NCBI GenBank assembly: GCA_963814355.1
Contig: CAWFCZ010000022.1
Span: forward strand, 1 to 64,000
DNA: 64,000 nucleotides
From: JADGOV01 sp963814355
GTDB lineage: Bacteria > Actinomycetota > Actinomycetes > JADGOV01
Direction of reading: 5' to 3'
Positions 31,517 to 41,589 of the stretch are shown here, in pieces. The notes under the pieces were generated by a model. That model was not told the origin of the DNA, ran no database searches, and saw only the letters and a list, made by a program, of their open reading frames with translations. Numbering within the stretch: position 1 is the first letter of the stretch; each line of letters begins with the position of its first letter. The translations under genes and the position numbers were made by a program.

Positions 31517-33825
31517 CTGCCCGGTCCAAGGACGCCGCGGTACACCGCTCCTACCGCGTCGGCAATGCCCTCCGGGGTGAAGGCTGAGGCAGCAACCTTC
31601 GCGCGCGCAACCACAGCGGCAGCCAGCTGTGGTTCGGCAGTCACCCGTCGCAGCGCATGTTCCAAGGCGCGGACGTTCCCGGGCTCGTACAGCAGGCCCG
31701 TGACGCCGTCCTCAAGAATTTCGGCCGGACCACCAGCTCTTGCTGCAATCACTGGCACGCCGGCGAGCATGCCTTCGAGGATCACCTGGCCGAACGGTTC
31801 CGGCACCGTCGACGCGTGCACCAGGACATCCATCTTGGCGAGCTCCGCGCCCACGTCATCCCGAAAACCGAGAAACGTCGTCCGGGAGACGATCCCCAGA
31901 CGGCGGACGAGCTGATGCAGGTGTTGCTCATACTCACTTTCGCCGAACATCGCACTGCCGAGGAGAATGGCCTTGGCCGCTGTGTTGGGGAAGGCCCTCG
32001 CAAAGGCCTCTAGGAAGACATGCTGGCCCTTCCAGGGCGCGAGCCTGCCAACCATGCCTATCGCGAGCTCTCCGCCCTGCCGCTTGCGCTCGCTAGTTGT
32101 AATGGATACCGGGCTGGGAATCACGGTTAGGGGTCTCCGGCTCGGCGACAAGGTAGCAGCTGTTGCTGCAGAGTTCGCGATGATGGAGTTCGGCAATCGG
32201 TCGGCGGCCGCCCGGACCAGCGCGATGGCGGGCGTGGGTAGATAGTCGGGGGCGATGCGGTCCCGCACGTGCCAGATGACCGGTATGCCCGCGGCTCGAG
32301 CGGCGACGCCGCCGTAGAGACATGACTTCAATGAGTTGGCATGGACCATGTCTGGGCGCAGTTCGCGGAGCCGACGGTGCAGCTTGCGCACGTAGTTCGC
32401 CGTCGCCCAGGTGCTGGACGCGACGCTCCAATGGCCTCGGAAAGCATCCCGTGGGAGCGCGCGCGAACGCTCAGGCATCCGGAGCACCTCCACTGTTGCT
32501 CCGGCAGATCGAAGGCGCCCGGCAAGCGGGCCGTCCTCAGCCAGGATGATGTGCCGGTCAACATCAGGGAGGTACGCTAGGAGCCGCGCTAGGGCTAGTT
32601 CGCCGCCCGAGAGTTGGGCGCAGTGGTCGAGATAAACCACTGAAAGACGCTGCGTCTGGCCGAGCCCCGCAACGGCTCTGTAGAGTTCATCGTGCCGGCC
32701 AGCGACGGCGGACCAGTCGAACCCTTTGGCATAGTTGCGGCATCGAACCGCAGTGGGCAGTGGGTGGGAACGGTTGAGGACCGCAAGCAACCGACTCGCG
32801 AGCGCAGGTGCATCGCCTGGTGGAACGACCGAGTCGGCTGCGAGCGGCCGGACAACCTCGGGCAGGCCACCCACGTCGGTCGCGATCACCGGAGTGCCGC
32901 AAGCCAGCGATTCGAGCGCGGTAAGCCCGAAGCCCTCGAGAGTCGCACTCGGAATGATTGTGACGTCAGCTGCCGAATAGTAGGCGGGCAAGTCCGCGTC
33001 GGAAATGCGTCCGACGAAATTGACGGTGGACTCTATTCCCAATTCCCTCGTTGCAGTCTCCAGATCCGATCTTGACGGACCCTCTCCCACGACGACTAGT
33101 CGCGCTTTCGTCACCGCAGCGCCGAGCATGGCCCATGACCGCAGCAACGTGTCGAGCCCCATTCTCGGCACAAGTCGCCGTACCGCAAGCACGACGGTCT
33201 GGTGCGGAAGGAGCCCCAACCCGGTCCGCAAAGCCTTGGTGTCCTCCCGTGGGTGGAAATGCTGGGTGTCCACTCCGGGCGCCAGCACGTGGACACGCCA
33301 CGGAGCGGCCCCGTACTCGTCGATGAGCAGCTTTCGAAAGGATTGGGATAGAACAACCAAGGCTGCTGCACGTCGATAGACGGCTATCTCGATACGACGC
33401 TTGATGGCGACGCGAAGGCCTTGTTGCCCACTCGCCCGGCTCTCCGCGGCCCACGGTCCGTGAAAGTGGACGACGAGCGGCTTGCCGCGCAAGCGTCCGG
33501 TGGCGAGCGGGATCAGCGCGTTCATCACGAAATGGACGTCGATCACATCTGCGGAGCGACCTGCCCGGGTGATAGCGCGGGTGGTAGACATAAGCCTTCG
33601 CGCGAGCGGCTCATTGATCCCCGGAAGCTCTGACGCGCCCGGCAGGTCCCGAGGCGGCCTCCCGAGCGCCACCGCCCGTACGTCGAGGCCTTCGGCCTGC
33701 AGGGCGGCGACCAAGTCCGCGAAATATCTGTTGAGGCCACCCGGTCGCGTGGCGAACCACTCCAATCCGACGAGGAGGACCGTCGGCCTCCCCGGCCGGG
33801 AAGTGGAATCAAGAGATCTCGCCAC
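31513..33825 (-). CDS. Tandem glycosyltransferase (two GT4-like GT-B modules)
   Basis: A 770-residue fusion of two complete GT-B enzymes. Module 1 (about 14-390) has LVVHFHGPWAAESRASGQQG, the donor-site motif EGFGLTALESLACGTPVIAT and DVGGLPEVV. Module 2 (about 395-770) has YLDHCAQLSGGELALARLL and PEPFGQVILEGMLAGVPVIA. Each holds an E-x7-E donor motif, so both may be active, adding two successive sugars. GTG 33825 overlaps the wzy TAG by one base (TAGTG). No transmembrane segment is evident, so it is cytoplasmic at the membrane face. Sugar specificity cannot be read from sequence. Confidence 0.88.
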   Translation of the reverse strand: MARSLDSTSRPGRPTVLLVGLEWFATRPGGLNRYFADLVAALQAEGLDVRAVALGRPPRDLPGASELPGINEPLARRLMSTTRAITRAGRSADVIDVHFVMNALIPLATGRLRGKPLVVHFHGPWAAESRASGQQGLRVAIKRRIEIAVYRRAAALVVLSQSFRKLLIDEYGAAPWRVHVLAPGVDTQHFHPREDTKALRTGLGLLPHQTVVLAVRRLVPRMGLDTLLRSWAMLGAAVTKARLVVVGEGPSRSDLETATRELGIESTVNFVGRISDADLPAYYSAADVTIIPSATLEGFGLTALESLACGTPVIATDVGGLPEVVRPLAADSVVPPGDAPALASRLLAVLNRSHPLPTAVRCRNYAKGFDWSAVAGRHDELYRAVAGLGQTQRLSVVYLDHCAQLSGGELALARLLAYLPDVDRHIILAEDGPLAGRLRSAGATVEVLRMPERSRALPRDAFRGHWSVASSTWATANYVRKLHRRLRELRPDMVHANSLKSCLYGGVAARAAGIPVIWHVRDRIAPDYLPTPAIALVRAAADRLPNSIIANSAATAATLSPSRRPLTVIPSPVSITTSERKRQGGELAIGMVGRLAPWKGQHVFLEAFARAFPNTAAKAILLGSAMFGESEYEQHLHQLVRRLGIVSRTTFLGFRDDVGAELAKMDVLVHASTVPEPFGQVILEGMLAGVPVIAARAGGPAEILEDGVTGLLYEPGNVRALEHALRRVTAEPQLAAAVVARAKVAASAFTPEGIADAVGAVYRGVLGPGR

Positions 33826-35282
33826 TACGCCTCAGACCGCTGTGCTGTCACTTGGTTCCGCCCGGCCGATATGGTGACCCGGTCGAGCCATCCCAACAGC
33901 AGCCAAGGTAGCCATGCCACGGCGTACTGACCACCATTGAGCCACTGGAAGGCGGTAGCCGTCAGGATAGCCAAGACTATGGCGCCCAGCACATGGCGCT
34001 CACTTGCGAGCCGGTAGGCGCGTCGGAAGCCCATCAACAGGACAGCGATGTATGCCGCGGCGCCTGGGAAACCGAGGGCGACCGAGACGTTGGAGAGGTC
34101 GGATTCGGTGTCCTGGGATGTGCCGCCGAATTTCTCACCCGCCGAAGTGACGGCGCCAGTGCCGACGCCAAGCGGATGCTGCAGAGGCGACCGAAGCCCT
34201 CCCACGATCAGTTTGAGGTGCGTATCTGCGGTTGAATCCTTGGACTCTAAGGGGTTGGCCAGACCGGACACCTGGTGCTGCACGAGCGTCGAAGCCGCTC
34301 CAGAACCGGAGGTGGCAGGCGCAGTTTTGGCGACCAGGAGCGGCACCGCTATCAAGGCGCCCACGCTCAGTACAAGGGTCAACATCGGGCGTAGCCGAAG
34401 GCGGGCCCCCACGACCACCAGGACGGCGAGGAGGAGTTGAAGAATAGCCGTCCGTACCGATTCCAGGAGCAGCGCACCCAGAAGGATCACCAGCGCCGGG
34501 AATAGGACAGGTGCACGAAGGAAGCGACGCCCGAAGACGCAGGCCGCCGCGGCCAGTGCGCACATGAAGGCTAACTCCGAGGCCGCGGAGTAGCTGGCGA
34601 AGGGCCTAACGGTGCCGTTGACGTTGAGCGCGGCGTACCCGTGCTCCGTTATCCACGTCTGGTCCCAACTGGGGAAGCCGTGCAGCACCTGTAGTACGCC
34701 ATAGCAAGCGGTTAATGTGGCCACGAGTACGGTCATCCGCAATACGCGCTCGACCGTTTGGTCACTGCTGACCCGACCTATCCAGAACGCCAACTGAGGG
34801 CCCAGCACGAAAATCAGTCCGGAGATCCCCGCGGTCAAGGAGTCCCCGGGATTGAGCGAGCCGGCGACCGTGAAAGCGGAGAGGCAGAAGACGGCCACCG
34901 CCAGGCTCGTCCGTGGAGAGGTGTCGTCTCTGACCGCCCGCAGTGTGAGCAGTCCAAGCGCGACCGGCACGAGCAGCACCAAGGGATCCACTGTCGTGTA
35001 AGGGACGAGCTCAGATACCAATCTCCTGAACAGGCCGAGGAGTGGCAAGGATGCAGCGAGCCCCACGAGAAGCCGTACTGGCTGGACCTCTGCCTGCAGG
35101 GCGACAACGGCAAGCAGCGCCAACGCGATGAGCAGCCGCGCATTTGCACCATGTGTGAGCGTGAGGGAGACGCCCGTTCCCGTCACGCCTGCGAGGACCG
35201 GAAACGTGTATTGGTGACCCCACCCCAGATGTCCCCCGCGCTCCTGCCACGATCGGACGCGACCGTCAGCTACGGCTCGCAT
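33825..35282 (-). CDS. Wzy-like O-antigen/polysaccharide polymerase
   Basis: A 485-residue polytopic membrane protein with about ten or more hydrophobic helices. The long periplasmic loop and Wzy_C region include LKLIVGGLRSPLQHPLGVGT and TESDLSNVSVALGFPGAAAY. This suits a polymerase or ligase acting on lipid-linked oligosaccharide outside the membrane. The ATG at 35282 overlaps the upstream glycosyltransferase by 17 bp. A longer upstream frame is rejected because it is Ser/Arg-rich and lies inside the neighbouring gene. Wzy and WaaL-type ligases cannot be separated by sequence alone. Confidence 0.85.
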   Translation of the reverse strand: MRAVADGRVRSWQERGGHLGWGHQYTFPVLAGVTGTGVSLTLTHGANARLLIALALLAVVALQAEVQPVRLLVGLAASLPLLGLFRRLVSELVPYTTVDPLVLLVPVALGLLTLRAVRDDTSPRTSLAVAVFCLSAFTVAGSLNPGDSLTAGISGLIFVLGPQLAFWIGRVSSDQTVERVLRMTVLVATLTACYGVLQVLHGFPSWDQTWITEHGYAALNVNGTVRPFASYSAASELAFMCALAAAACVFGRRFLRAPVLFPALVILLGALLLESVRTAILQLLLAVLVVVGARLRLRPMLTLVLSVGALIAVPLLVAKTAPATSGSGAASTLVQHQVSGLANPLESKDSTADTHLKLIVGGLRSPLQHPLGVGTGAVTSAGEKFGGTSQDTESDLSNVSVALGFPGAAAYIAVLLMGFRRAYRLASERHVLGAIVLAILTATAFQWLNGGQYAVAWLPWLLLGWLDRVTISAGRNQVTAQRSEA

Positions 35283-37395
35283 GACCCGCCGCCCTCGCTT
35301 GATCGACGGCGCTGTAGCAATCGAGCACGGATTCCACAGACCGCTGCCACGTCCAGGGCAGGGACCGCTCCCGTACTTGACGGCCGAGACTCCTGCGCTT
35401 CTCGGCATCACTGGCCAGCGTGACAACGGCCGCCGCGACCGCAACTGCGGTCCGCTCGACGATGATGCCGCCTTCGTTGTCGCCGACCAGATCACCCAAG
35501 CCATGCACTGGGGTGCAGACGATGGGCAGACCCGCGGCGGCAGCCTCGTGCCCCACGATGGAGAATGTCTCGTAGAGCGACGGCAGCACGAAGATGTCCG
35601 CTGACCGATAGAACGGTCCGACGTCCCGCTGACTGCCGAAGAACCGGACATCCGTCCTCGCCGACACTCGCTTGCCAGGTCGGAGGACCGTCAAGTCCCC
35701 CGCTCCGACGACCCAGAGAAGGAGTGCGCCGCCAATACGGGACTTCGATAGGTCCAAGGCGTCGAGCACGATCTGCAGTCCCTTGTGACCCCAGTTCCCA
35801 CCGACGAAGAGCAAGACAACGTCATCGGGACCTACGCCATGATTCGCTCGGAAGAGACTCCGCTCGTCCTCGTCTGTGGCGCGGTCGAGTGGGTCCACGC
35901 CGTTGGGTGTGACACATACGTCCACGCCCGGGAACTCACGACTGGTTTCACACGCGAGACCTTGAGATACGGCCGCGAGGCAACGCACCCTCCCAGGCCT
36001 ATAGGTCCAATTTTCGGCGGCCAGTGCAAGGATCCGGGAAAAACCGGTATTCACCCGCCGCGCCCAAGGCAACTCGACGGGGGCGAGGCGGCCCACCATC
36101 GCGCGGAAACTAGCGTGACAGAAGTGCACCGAAGCGACGTCGACCCGATTGGGGACTAACGCCCCGCAGGAGTGACGCACGTCGACGTGCAGCCGCCGAA
36201 CGACAAGACCGCCGAGGAGCCAGAACGACAGGAACTTGATCGGAAAGGGACGATCGACCCCCGGAACCCGGTGCCACACGACAAGGGGTCGGAGGTCGGC
36301 GCTGAGAGTGCGCGAGACCACGACGAAGTCGATCGTGTCGGCCGCGCGGCGAATCAGCTCACTGAAGGCACGCTCCATGCCGCCGCCCTCGTGCACGTCA
36401 TGAGCGACGATCGCTACACGCCGGCGGCCGGTTGTCCTGTCGAGCGCGGGGATCAGGCCGCGCCCCAGGAATGCTGAGGCCAGAGCTGAGCACTGCCCGA
36501 GCAGTGACGGGAAGACTTGACGGGCCACGGTTTGCTCTCGGCGGACAAGAGCCACAAGGCCACGAAGCATCCCCGGAGCCTTGCCGTCCCCGATCATCAG
36601 TCCATAGCAGGCTCGCCGCCACCACAGGCGACGATTCCCCCACAGCATGGCGGCCACGAGATTGTAGGAAGAATCGAACTGCTCCCGCCATCTTCCCCGT
36701 TCGCGTCCATCGCCGAGCGGACGGGCTTCTGGGAAGTGGTCGACGACGATCTCGGGGTCGTAGCGGATCTGCCAATTCCGCAGACGTGCCCACGTACACA
36801 GCGCGAGCTCGGAGTGCGGCTGTGTACCACGTCCCCGAAGCCCGCTCGGCAGGACGAACGCCTCTCGCCGCGCCGACAGGTTCACCCCCTTCAGGACGTC
36901 GACGTTGCGCACGCGGCCGGTCCCGCGATGGTGGTTGCCGACCAGTCGGCCCCAGCGGGTGACGATCCCCACCTCTTCAATGAGGGCTTCGGATCGCGGC
37001 GGATGCAGCATGTCCCGGCCGCCGACCAAGCCGACATCCTCGCGGTCATACCGGCTCAGCAGTCGCGCCAGCCAATCCGGTCTGGGCACGGCGTCGTCGT
37101 CGGTGAACGCCACGACGCGTCCTTTGCTGGCAAGGAATCCGGCCTGGAGCGCTGCCACGAGGCCGGCTTCTTGGACGGTGACCACCTCGGCGAAGGACTC
37201 GCGCTGGACGAGCGCGATGGTTTCCCGGTCGTCCGCCCGGCAGACGATGAGGATCTCGAGGGGGGGTGAAGTCTGTACAGCCAGGCCGCGGAGGCATCTG
37301 GCCAGAGAGTCGGGGCGACGGTAGCTGGGCACCACCACGCTGATCGTGAGGTGCGGATGCCCGTCACGGGTAGGAGTGTCAGGAACAGTGGTCAT
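35266..37395 (-). CDS. GT2-GT4 fusion glycosyltransferase
   Basis: A 709-residue protein from ATG 37395, which overlaps the wzx stop (ATGA). The first ~330 residues form a GT-A family 2 domain: ISVVVPSYRRPDSLARCLRG and VAFTDDDAVPRPDWLARLLS (DxD metal site). The remainder is a GT-B family 4 domain: RVAIVAHDVHEGGGMERAFS, VLLFVGGNWGHKGLQIVLDA and YETFSIVGHEAAAAGLPIVC (E-x7-E). Two linkages may be made by one polypeptide. It is translationally coupled in the polysaccharide operon. Confidence 0.9.
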   Translation of the reverse strand: MTTVPDTPTRDGHPHLTISVVVPSYRRPDSLARCLRGLAVQTSPPLEILIVCRADDRETIALVQRESFAEVVTVQEAGLVAALQAGFLASKGRVVAFTDDDAVPRPDWLARLLSRYDREDVGLVGGRDMLHPPRSEALIEEVGIVTRWGRLVGNHHRGTGRVRNVDVLKGVNLSARREAFVLPSGLRGRGTQPHSELALCTWARLRNWQIRYDPEIVVDHFPEARPLGDGRERGRWREQFDSSYNLVAAMLWGNRRLWWRRACYGLMIGDGKAPGMLRGLVALVRREQTVARQVFPSLLGQCSALASAFLGRGLIPALDRTTGRRRVAIVAHDVHEGGGMERAFSELIRRAADTIDFVVVSRTLSADLRPLVVWHRVPGVDRPFPIKFLSFWLLGGLVVRRLHVDVRHSCGALVPNRVDVASVHFCHASFRAMVGRLAPVELPWARRVNTGFSRILALAAENWTYRPGRVRCLAAVSQGLACETSREFPGVDVCVTPNGVDPLDRATDEDERSLFRANHGVGPDDVVLLFVGGNWGHKGLQIVLDALDLSKSRIGGALLLWVVGAGDLTVLRPGKRVSARTDVRFFGSQRDVGPFYRSADIFVLPSLYETFSIVGHEAAAAGLPIVCTPVHGLGDLVGDNEGGIIVERTAVAVAAAVVTLASDAEKRRSLGRQVRERSLPWTWQRSVESVLDCYSAVDQARAAGHASRS

Positions 37396-38792
37396 GACGG
37401 CCCGACCGTGGATGCGACGACGTCGGGGCTCCGTCCCGTTGGGTTGGGGGATTGCGGCTTGCTGATCGGCCGCAACTTGCCGATGCCGATGTGGGCGACG
37501 AAAGCCAGCAGAAGGTAGGAAACCGTCGATGTAACAGCTGCACCGACGGCGCCGAAACGGGGCAGCAGAGTGGGGAGCAGCGCCGCAGTCGCCACGACGC
37601 CAGCAAGCTGGGCCAGGTTCGACAGGACCGGCCGCCGCATCCCCACCGTGCCGGAGAGGAGCAAGTTGCCGTACGCACGCCCGACGTAGCCTGGAATGAG
37701 GATCCATACCAGGTGCACCGAGTCCTGAAAGCCAGGCCCCATCAGGGCGGGAATGACGAACGGAGCTGCGAGGAGAAGCGCCACGCCCCCGAAAAGACTC
37801 CACCGCATGTAGTAGGAGGCCTCGCGGCGGATGACTTGGATGTGGTCAGCCATGTCTTCGTTGTCTTGCGTCGATCGCAGCCGGGCCACCGCAGGTGCAA
37901 GCAGGGAAGCGCCAGTGTCCGCCGCCAGCATCACGGGCAACATCACGTTGTTGGCGGTGCTGTAGAGACCGACCTGCGCGGCTGGCAAGAACGCCGCCAT
38001 GACGAGCACGTCCAGCCGGAGGTTGGCCATGGCCAGCAAGGTCGAAGAGTGCAGTTGGCAGCCAAACCAGATGTCCTTACGAAGCTGCGGCATGTTCATC
38101 CGGAGCCGTGCCCACGGGAGGCCGAACATCGAGATGACAAGCGCGACGAGGCTGCCCGCCACGATGATCGCAATGGCGCGACTCGCCGTCAGTGATCCGG
38201 TGAGATAGAGGGTCACCATTCCGACGAGAGTGACGACGGCGTTACTGACCCGGCTCAGGTTGTACCAGGACACCCGACCGAGTCCAAGATTGATCGAGGA
38301 CGTGAACTCGCCGAGCAGGGCCGGCGCAATACTGGCCATGGTCCATACGACCAGGGGAGCCGAATTCCCCTCCAGATGACCGAGGACCCGCGGCATCCAG
38401 AGCGCGGCCAATGCCGAAATCGGAATTCCTACTGCAACCGTGTAACCGAGGGCATGACCCACTACAGCGTGCAGCTCCCCTTGGCGCTCCTCGGAGGGAG
38501 TCTCGGACATGCGGACCGCAAATGCGCGATCGATACCGAGAGCAGTTACCCAGACCAGAATCTGTTGCCACGCAGTGATTCCCACGACAAGGCCCTTGCC
38601 GTCAGGCCCCAGCGCTCGCGCCGAGATGATTCCCGCGAGCGCCAGCGAGACTTGCGAGGCGAGCGCAGCGGCACCGGTCGATAGGACAGGCCCAGCCTTC
38701 AACAGGCGGCCGGTTCGCGCAGGCGTGGCGCCAATCGACTGAGGCTGTGCCTTGCGACGCCAGGCAGGCCACGGCCTTAGGACGCGTGGCAC
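37392..38792 (-). CDS. Wzx-like polysaccharide flippase (MATE/PST family)
   Basis: About 466 residues with roughly 12-14 hydrophobic helices, starting with LLKAGPVLSTGAAALASQVS and ending GKLRPISKPQS. Blocks such as GLYSTANNVMLPVMLAADTG are typical of lipid-linked oligosaccharide translocases. GTG 38792 has GGGGAGG five bases upstream; an in-frame ATG at 38897 is the alternative. The frame runs on into the ISL3 element upstream, but that part is not flippase. It is the first gene of a five-gene coupled operon. Its promoter must lie between it and the ISL3 at 39063. Confidence 0.87.
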   Translation of the reverse strand: MPRVLRPWPAWRRKAQPQSIGATPARTGRLLKAGPVLSTGAAALASQVSLALAGIISARALGPDGKGLVVGITAWQQILVWVTALGIDRAFAVRMSETPSEERQGELHAVVGHALGYTVAVGIPISALAALWMPRVLGHLEGNSAPLVVWTMASIAPALLGEFTSSINLGLGRVSWYNLSRVSNAVVTLVGMVTLYLTGSLTASRAIAIIVAGSLVALVISMFGLPWARLRMNMPQLRKDIWFGCQLHSSTLLAMANLRLDVLVMAAFLPAAQVGLYSTANNVMLPVMLAADTGASLLAPAVARLRSTQDNEDMADHIQVIRREASYYMRWSLFGGVALLLAAPFVIPALMGPGFQDSVHLVWILIPGYVGRAYGNLLLSGTVGMRRPVLSNLAQLAGVVATAALLPTLLPRFGAVGAAVTSTVSYLLLAFVAHIGIGKLRPISKPQSPNPTGRSPDVVASTVGPS

Positions 38793-39062
38793 CACTGCCT
38801 CCCCAAGTGACCGATCACGGTGCCGCGCGAGGAGCACCCTGAAAAATGTAACGAATGGGACCTCTCCGTGTCTTCCCTTTCCGCGAAGCGCAACCATCTG
38901 GCCCCACCGCTTAGAGCGCTTAGACGGCGGGCAGAGCATCCAAGCGATCAGCCACTCGGACGGTAAGCAGACGTGATGATCCCCGTGGACGAATAGAATC
39001 CTACCTGATCGCGGGCGATAGCAATCTTGATCGCACCGCTCTGTTTTCACGCTTGGCATAGC

Positions 39063-40509
39063 GGCTCTTCGAACTTGGGGGGGAAGTGACACCCTCAGCA
39101 GGCGGTGGCCCGGCGTTGTTGCCGGGTGCAGGCGAAGCGTACCCGGCGGCGTTGGTTGTTGAGGTTGCGGAGCCGTGGGCGGTCCGGGCCGCGGTCTTGA
39201 CCGTGCGGTTCGTGGCCTCGGTTCCGGCGTTGGTGACGCCGGTCTGCAGGAACCCGAGCACGTCCGGCCACCAGGCTTCGATGGTGGCGGCGAGCCGTTC
39301 GAGTTCGGGCATGTCGGAGCGGGCGCACCAGTCGTTGAAGCGGTGCAGCCGGTGGGCGACGTCGTGGCGCTGGCCGGTGCGGGCGGTGGCGAGCAGCGCG
39401 CGCAGTTCCTCCTGGCGATCCAGGCGGTGAGGATCTGCCCGCTCGGGTCGCCGTCGAGAAGACCGTTCCACATCGTGGTGAACTGTTTCTCGCTGAGCCG
39501 TTCCCGGCCGCGCAGCAGCCGGCGGCGGGCGGCCCACGCCGGGTCGGTCTTTCGCCCCCGCCGGCCGTGGGTGTCCCAGGTGACGCGGCGGCGGACGTCG
39601 GTCAGCGCCTGGTTCGCCAGGCGCACCAGGTGGAAGTGGTCGGCCACGATCAGGGCGTTGGGCAGCGCCTCGCGCACGGCGGCCCGATACGACGCGCAGG
39701 GGTCCATCGCCACGATCGCCACGGCGTCCTTCCACTGCTGCCCTCGCGCGTCGAGCCAGGCCACCACCGCGGCGCTGGTGCGCCCGGCGGTCTGGCCCAG
39801 CAGGCCGCCGGCGCAGGCCAGATCGACGAAGTTGGTCTCGAAGCGTTCGGTCAACCGCCACTTTCCGGTGCTCGGGTCCTGCACCCACACCGGCCGGCCG
39901 CGGCGGGTCTCATCGATCCCGAGCACCGCGGTCGGCGCCGGCTCGGCGATCCGCGCCTCGGCATGTGCGACCCACGCCGCGTGCCCGATCGGCCAGCTCA
40001 CCAGGCCCTCGCAGGCGCCGCTGACCGCCATCCCGTCAGCCACCCGCCCGGCGACGTGGCGGCGCAACCGGCCGGTAAGTCGGGCGCCAGCCGGCACCTC
40101 CGGGATGGCCTCGGTGAACGCCTTCCGCGGGCAGCGCCGCTCCCGGGGAGAAGTACTGGGTCTTGTGCCAGCGCACCACCAACGCCGCCTCGCCGTAACG
40201 CAGATCACGCGGGCGGGTCGTGCGGCGCTGCCGCACGACCCGGTGGAGAACACCCCGCACACCGGGCAGGCCGTCGCGCTCTCCTCCTCGGTCAGCACGT
40301 GCACCGTACGCGCCCCGTCGGCGGCGCGTACGACCTCACGCACCCGCACCCCGGGCAATCCGAACAGAATCGTCGTACCGTCTGGACTCACTCCTGGCCC
40401 CTCCGCTGTCGGGCTCGTGAACACCGCCAGCGTCGAGGGGCCACGGGCTGACAGCCCGCAACCCAGCGACCTACAAGATCGTGTCGTTCCCCCTCAAGTT
40501 CCAAGAGCC
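39063..40509 (-). mobile_element. ISL3-family element
   Basis: Inverted repeats start GGCTCTTCGAACTTGGGG at the left and, read inward from the right, GGCTCTTGGAACTTGAGG. An exact 8-bp duplication GGCATAGC lies at 39055-39062 and 40510-40517. Size (1447 bp) and GGCTCTT ends are typical of ISL3. It sits upstream of the wzx operon. Confidence 0.95.
39095..40424 (-). pseudogene. ISL3 transposase with several frameshifts
   Basis: Family blocks are present but scattered over frames. TEEESATACPVCGVFST (zinc finger) is followed by RQRRTTRPRDLRYGEAALVV in a second frame. Then AVLGIDETRRGRPVWVQDPS and VAIVAMDPCASYRAAVREAL (catalytic Asp residues) and LIVADHFHLVRLANQALTDV are in the first frame, and DVLGFLQTGVTNAGTEATNR in another. 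At least four lesions (near 40240, 40150, 39410 and 39150) make it inactive. Confidence 0.82.
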
Positions 40510-40782
40510 GGCATAGCCGGGGGCTCCCGGCATCCTGGCCATCGCCACGAAGAGCCGCGGCACAAGGGGCTGCCTGCCTTCGTGAAGGCCTGATTTCTTG
40601 ATCGTTTCGAGGTTGATTCTTCTTACGGTCGGTCGTGATGTTCTCTGCAGACTCGGTGGCGGTGAGGTTGGCGGTGCCGCGGGTGAGGGTCAGGGGGTTC
40701 AGCCGGTGTCGATGGGCGGGTTCGGGGCGTGGGGGATCACAGTTTCGGTGACGTGATCGTAGGCCGGTTGTGCTTGGGGCGG
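40510..40782. other. Non-coding stretch, IS remnant flank
   Basis: About 270 bp with no gene. It begins with the ISL3 target duplication and runs into the 3' end of an IS1380-type remnant, so it is probably old IS end sequence. Confidence 0.4.
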
Positions 40783-41500
40783 TCAGCCGAATGCGGGGAG
40801 CGCCCGGATCCGGTTGAGGGCTGCGCTGAACGCGGCGAGGGGGCGGTAGGCGGCGGCGAAGCGCAACTGCAGCCGCCGGCCGTGGCGGACCAGGCGGGCG
40901 GGCACGTTGAGGAACCCCAGCCGCAGCCGCTCGCCGCGGGCCCGGCGGAACGCCCTGGGCAGCGCGAGGCTACGCAGCCACAGCCCGACGTTGTGCGCGA
41001 GGGCGGCGGCCTGCCAGTACAGCCAGTTACCGAAGAACGGCCGCACCGGGGCGTGGATCATCCCGAAGTCGTTCTTCAACGCCCGGAGGGTGTCCTCCGG
41101 GATCCCGCCCCCGAGCCGGTGATGCGCCTCGACCTCGGCCGCCGCTCATCCGGCCGGCACCCACGTTGGTGATGGTGGCGTGCAGCCGCCAGTCGTCGAG
41201 GTCATCGAAGGCGAGCTACGCACCGGCGGCCTTCGGTTGGCGGCGCACGATCAACCGCACGGTGCGGCCGAGCAGGGAGGCTGTGGCCTCGACGATCTCG
41301 CTGCCGGCGTCGGTCTCACGCCCGAGCGGCGACACCCAGGCGGTGGCCGGGTCGACGGCCAGCGCGTGGACGACGCCGAGCACGTTGGGGAAGCCCTTGG
41401 TGGTGACCATGAAGTCGGCGCGGTGGCGTTCGGTGGCGTCGAGCACCTGCTGCTGGTGGCCGGCACACTCACGCCCTTGATGCCCCACTCCTGGAGCATC
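40783..41500 (-). pseudogene. IS1380-type transposase remnant, C-terminal half
   Basis: Identified blocks are ADFMVTTKGFPNVLGVVHAL, ASLLGRTVRLIVRRQPKAAG and, in a second frame, FFGNWLYWQAAALAHNVGLW and ERLRLGFLNVPARLVRHGRR. Between them a frame change occurs near 41080-41200. The N-terminal half is missing. The order and spacing match the C-terminal half of actinobacterial IS1380 transposases. Confidence 0.75.
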
Positions 41501-41589
41501 CCGCTCGCCCAGCGCGCGCCGCATCCGACAAAGCTGGATGGGTACTCGCCCGCAAGGTGAATCCCGCCGGCGCCTACTCGCCGGCGATG

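Noticed and set aside
37392..40424. 1010-codon frame joining an ISL3 transposase to the flippase
   Set aside because: It is an accidental continuation: the N-terminal part lies inside an ISL3 with exact target duplications and the flippase has its own ribosome site and GTG.
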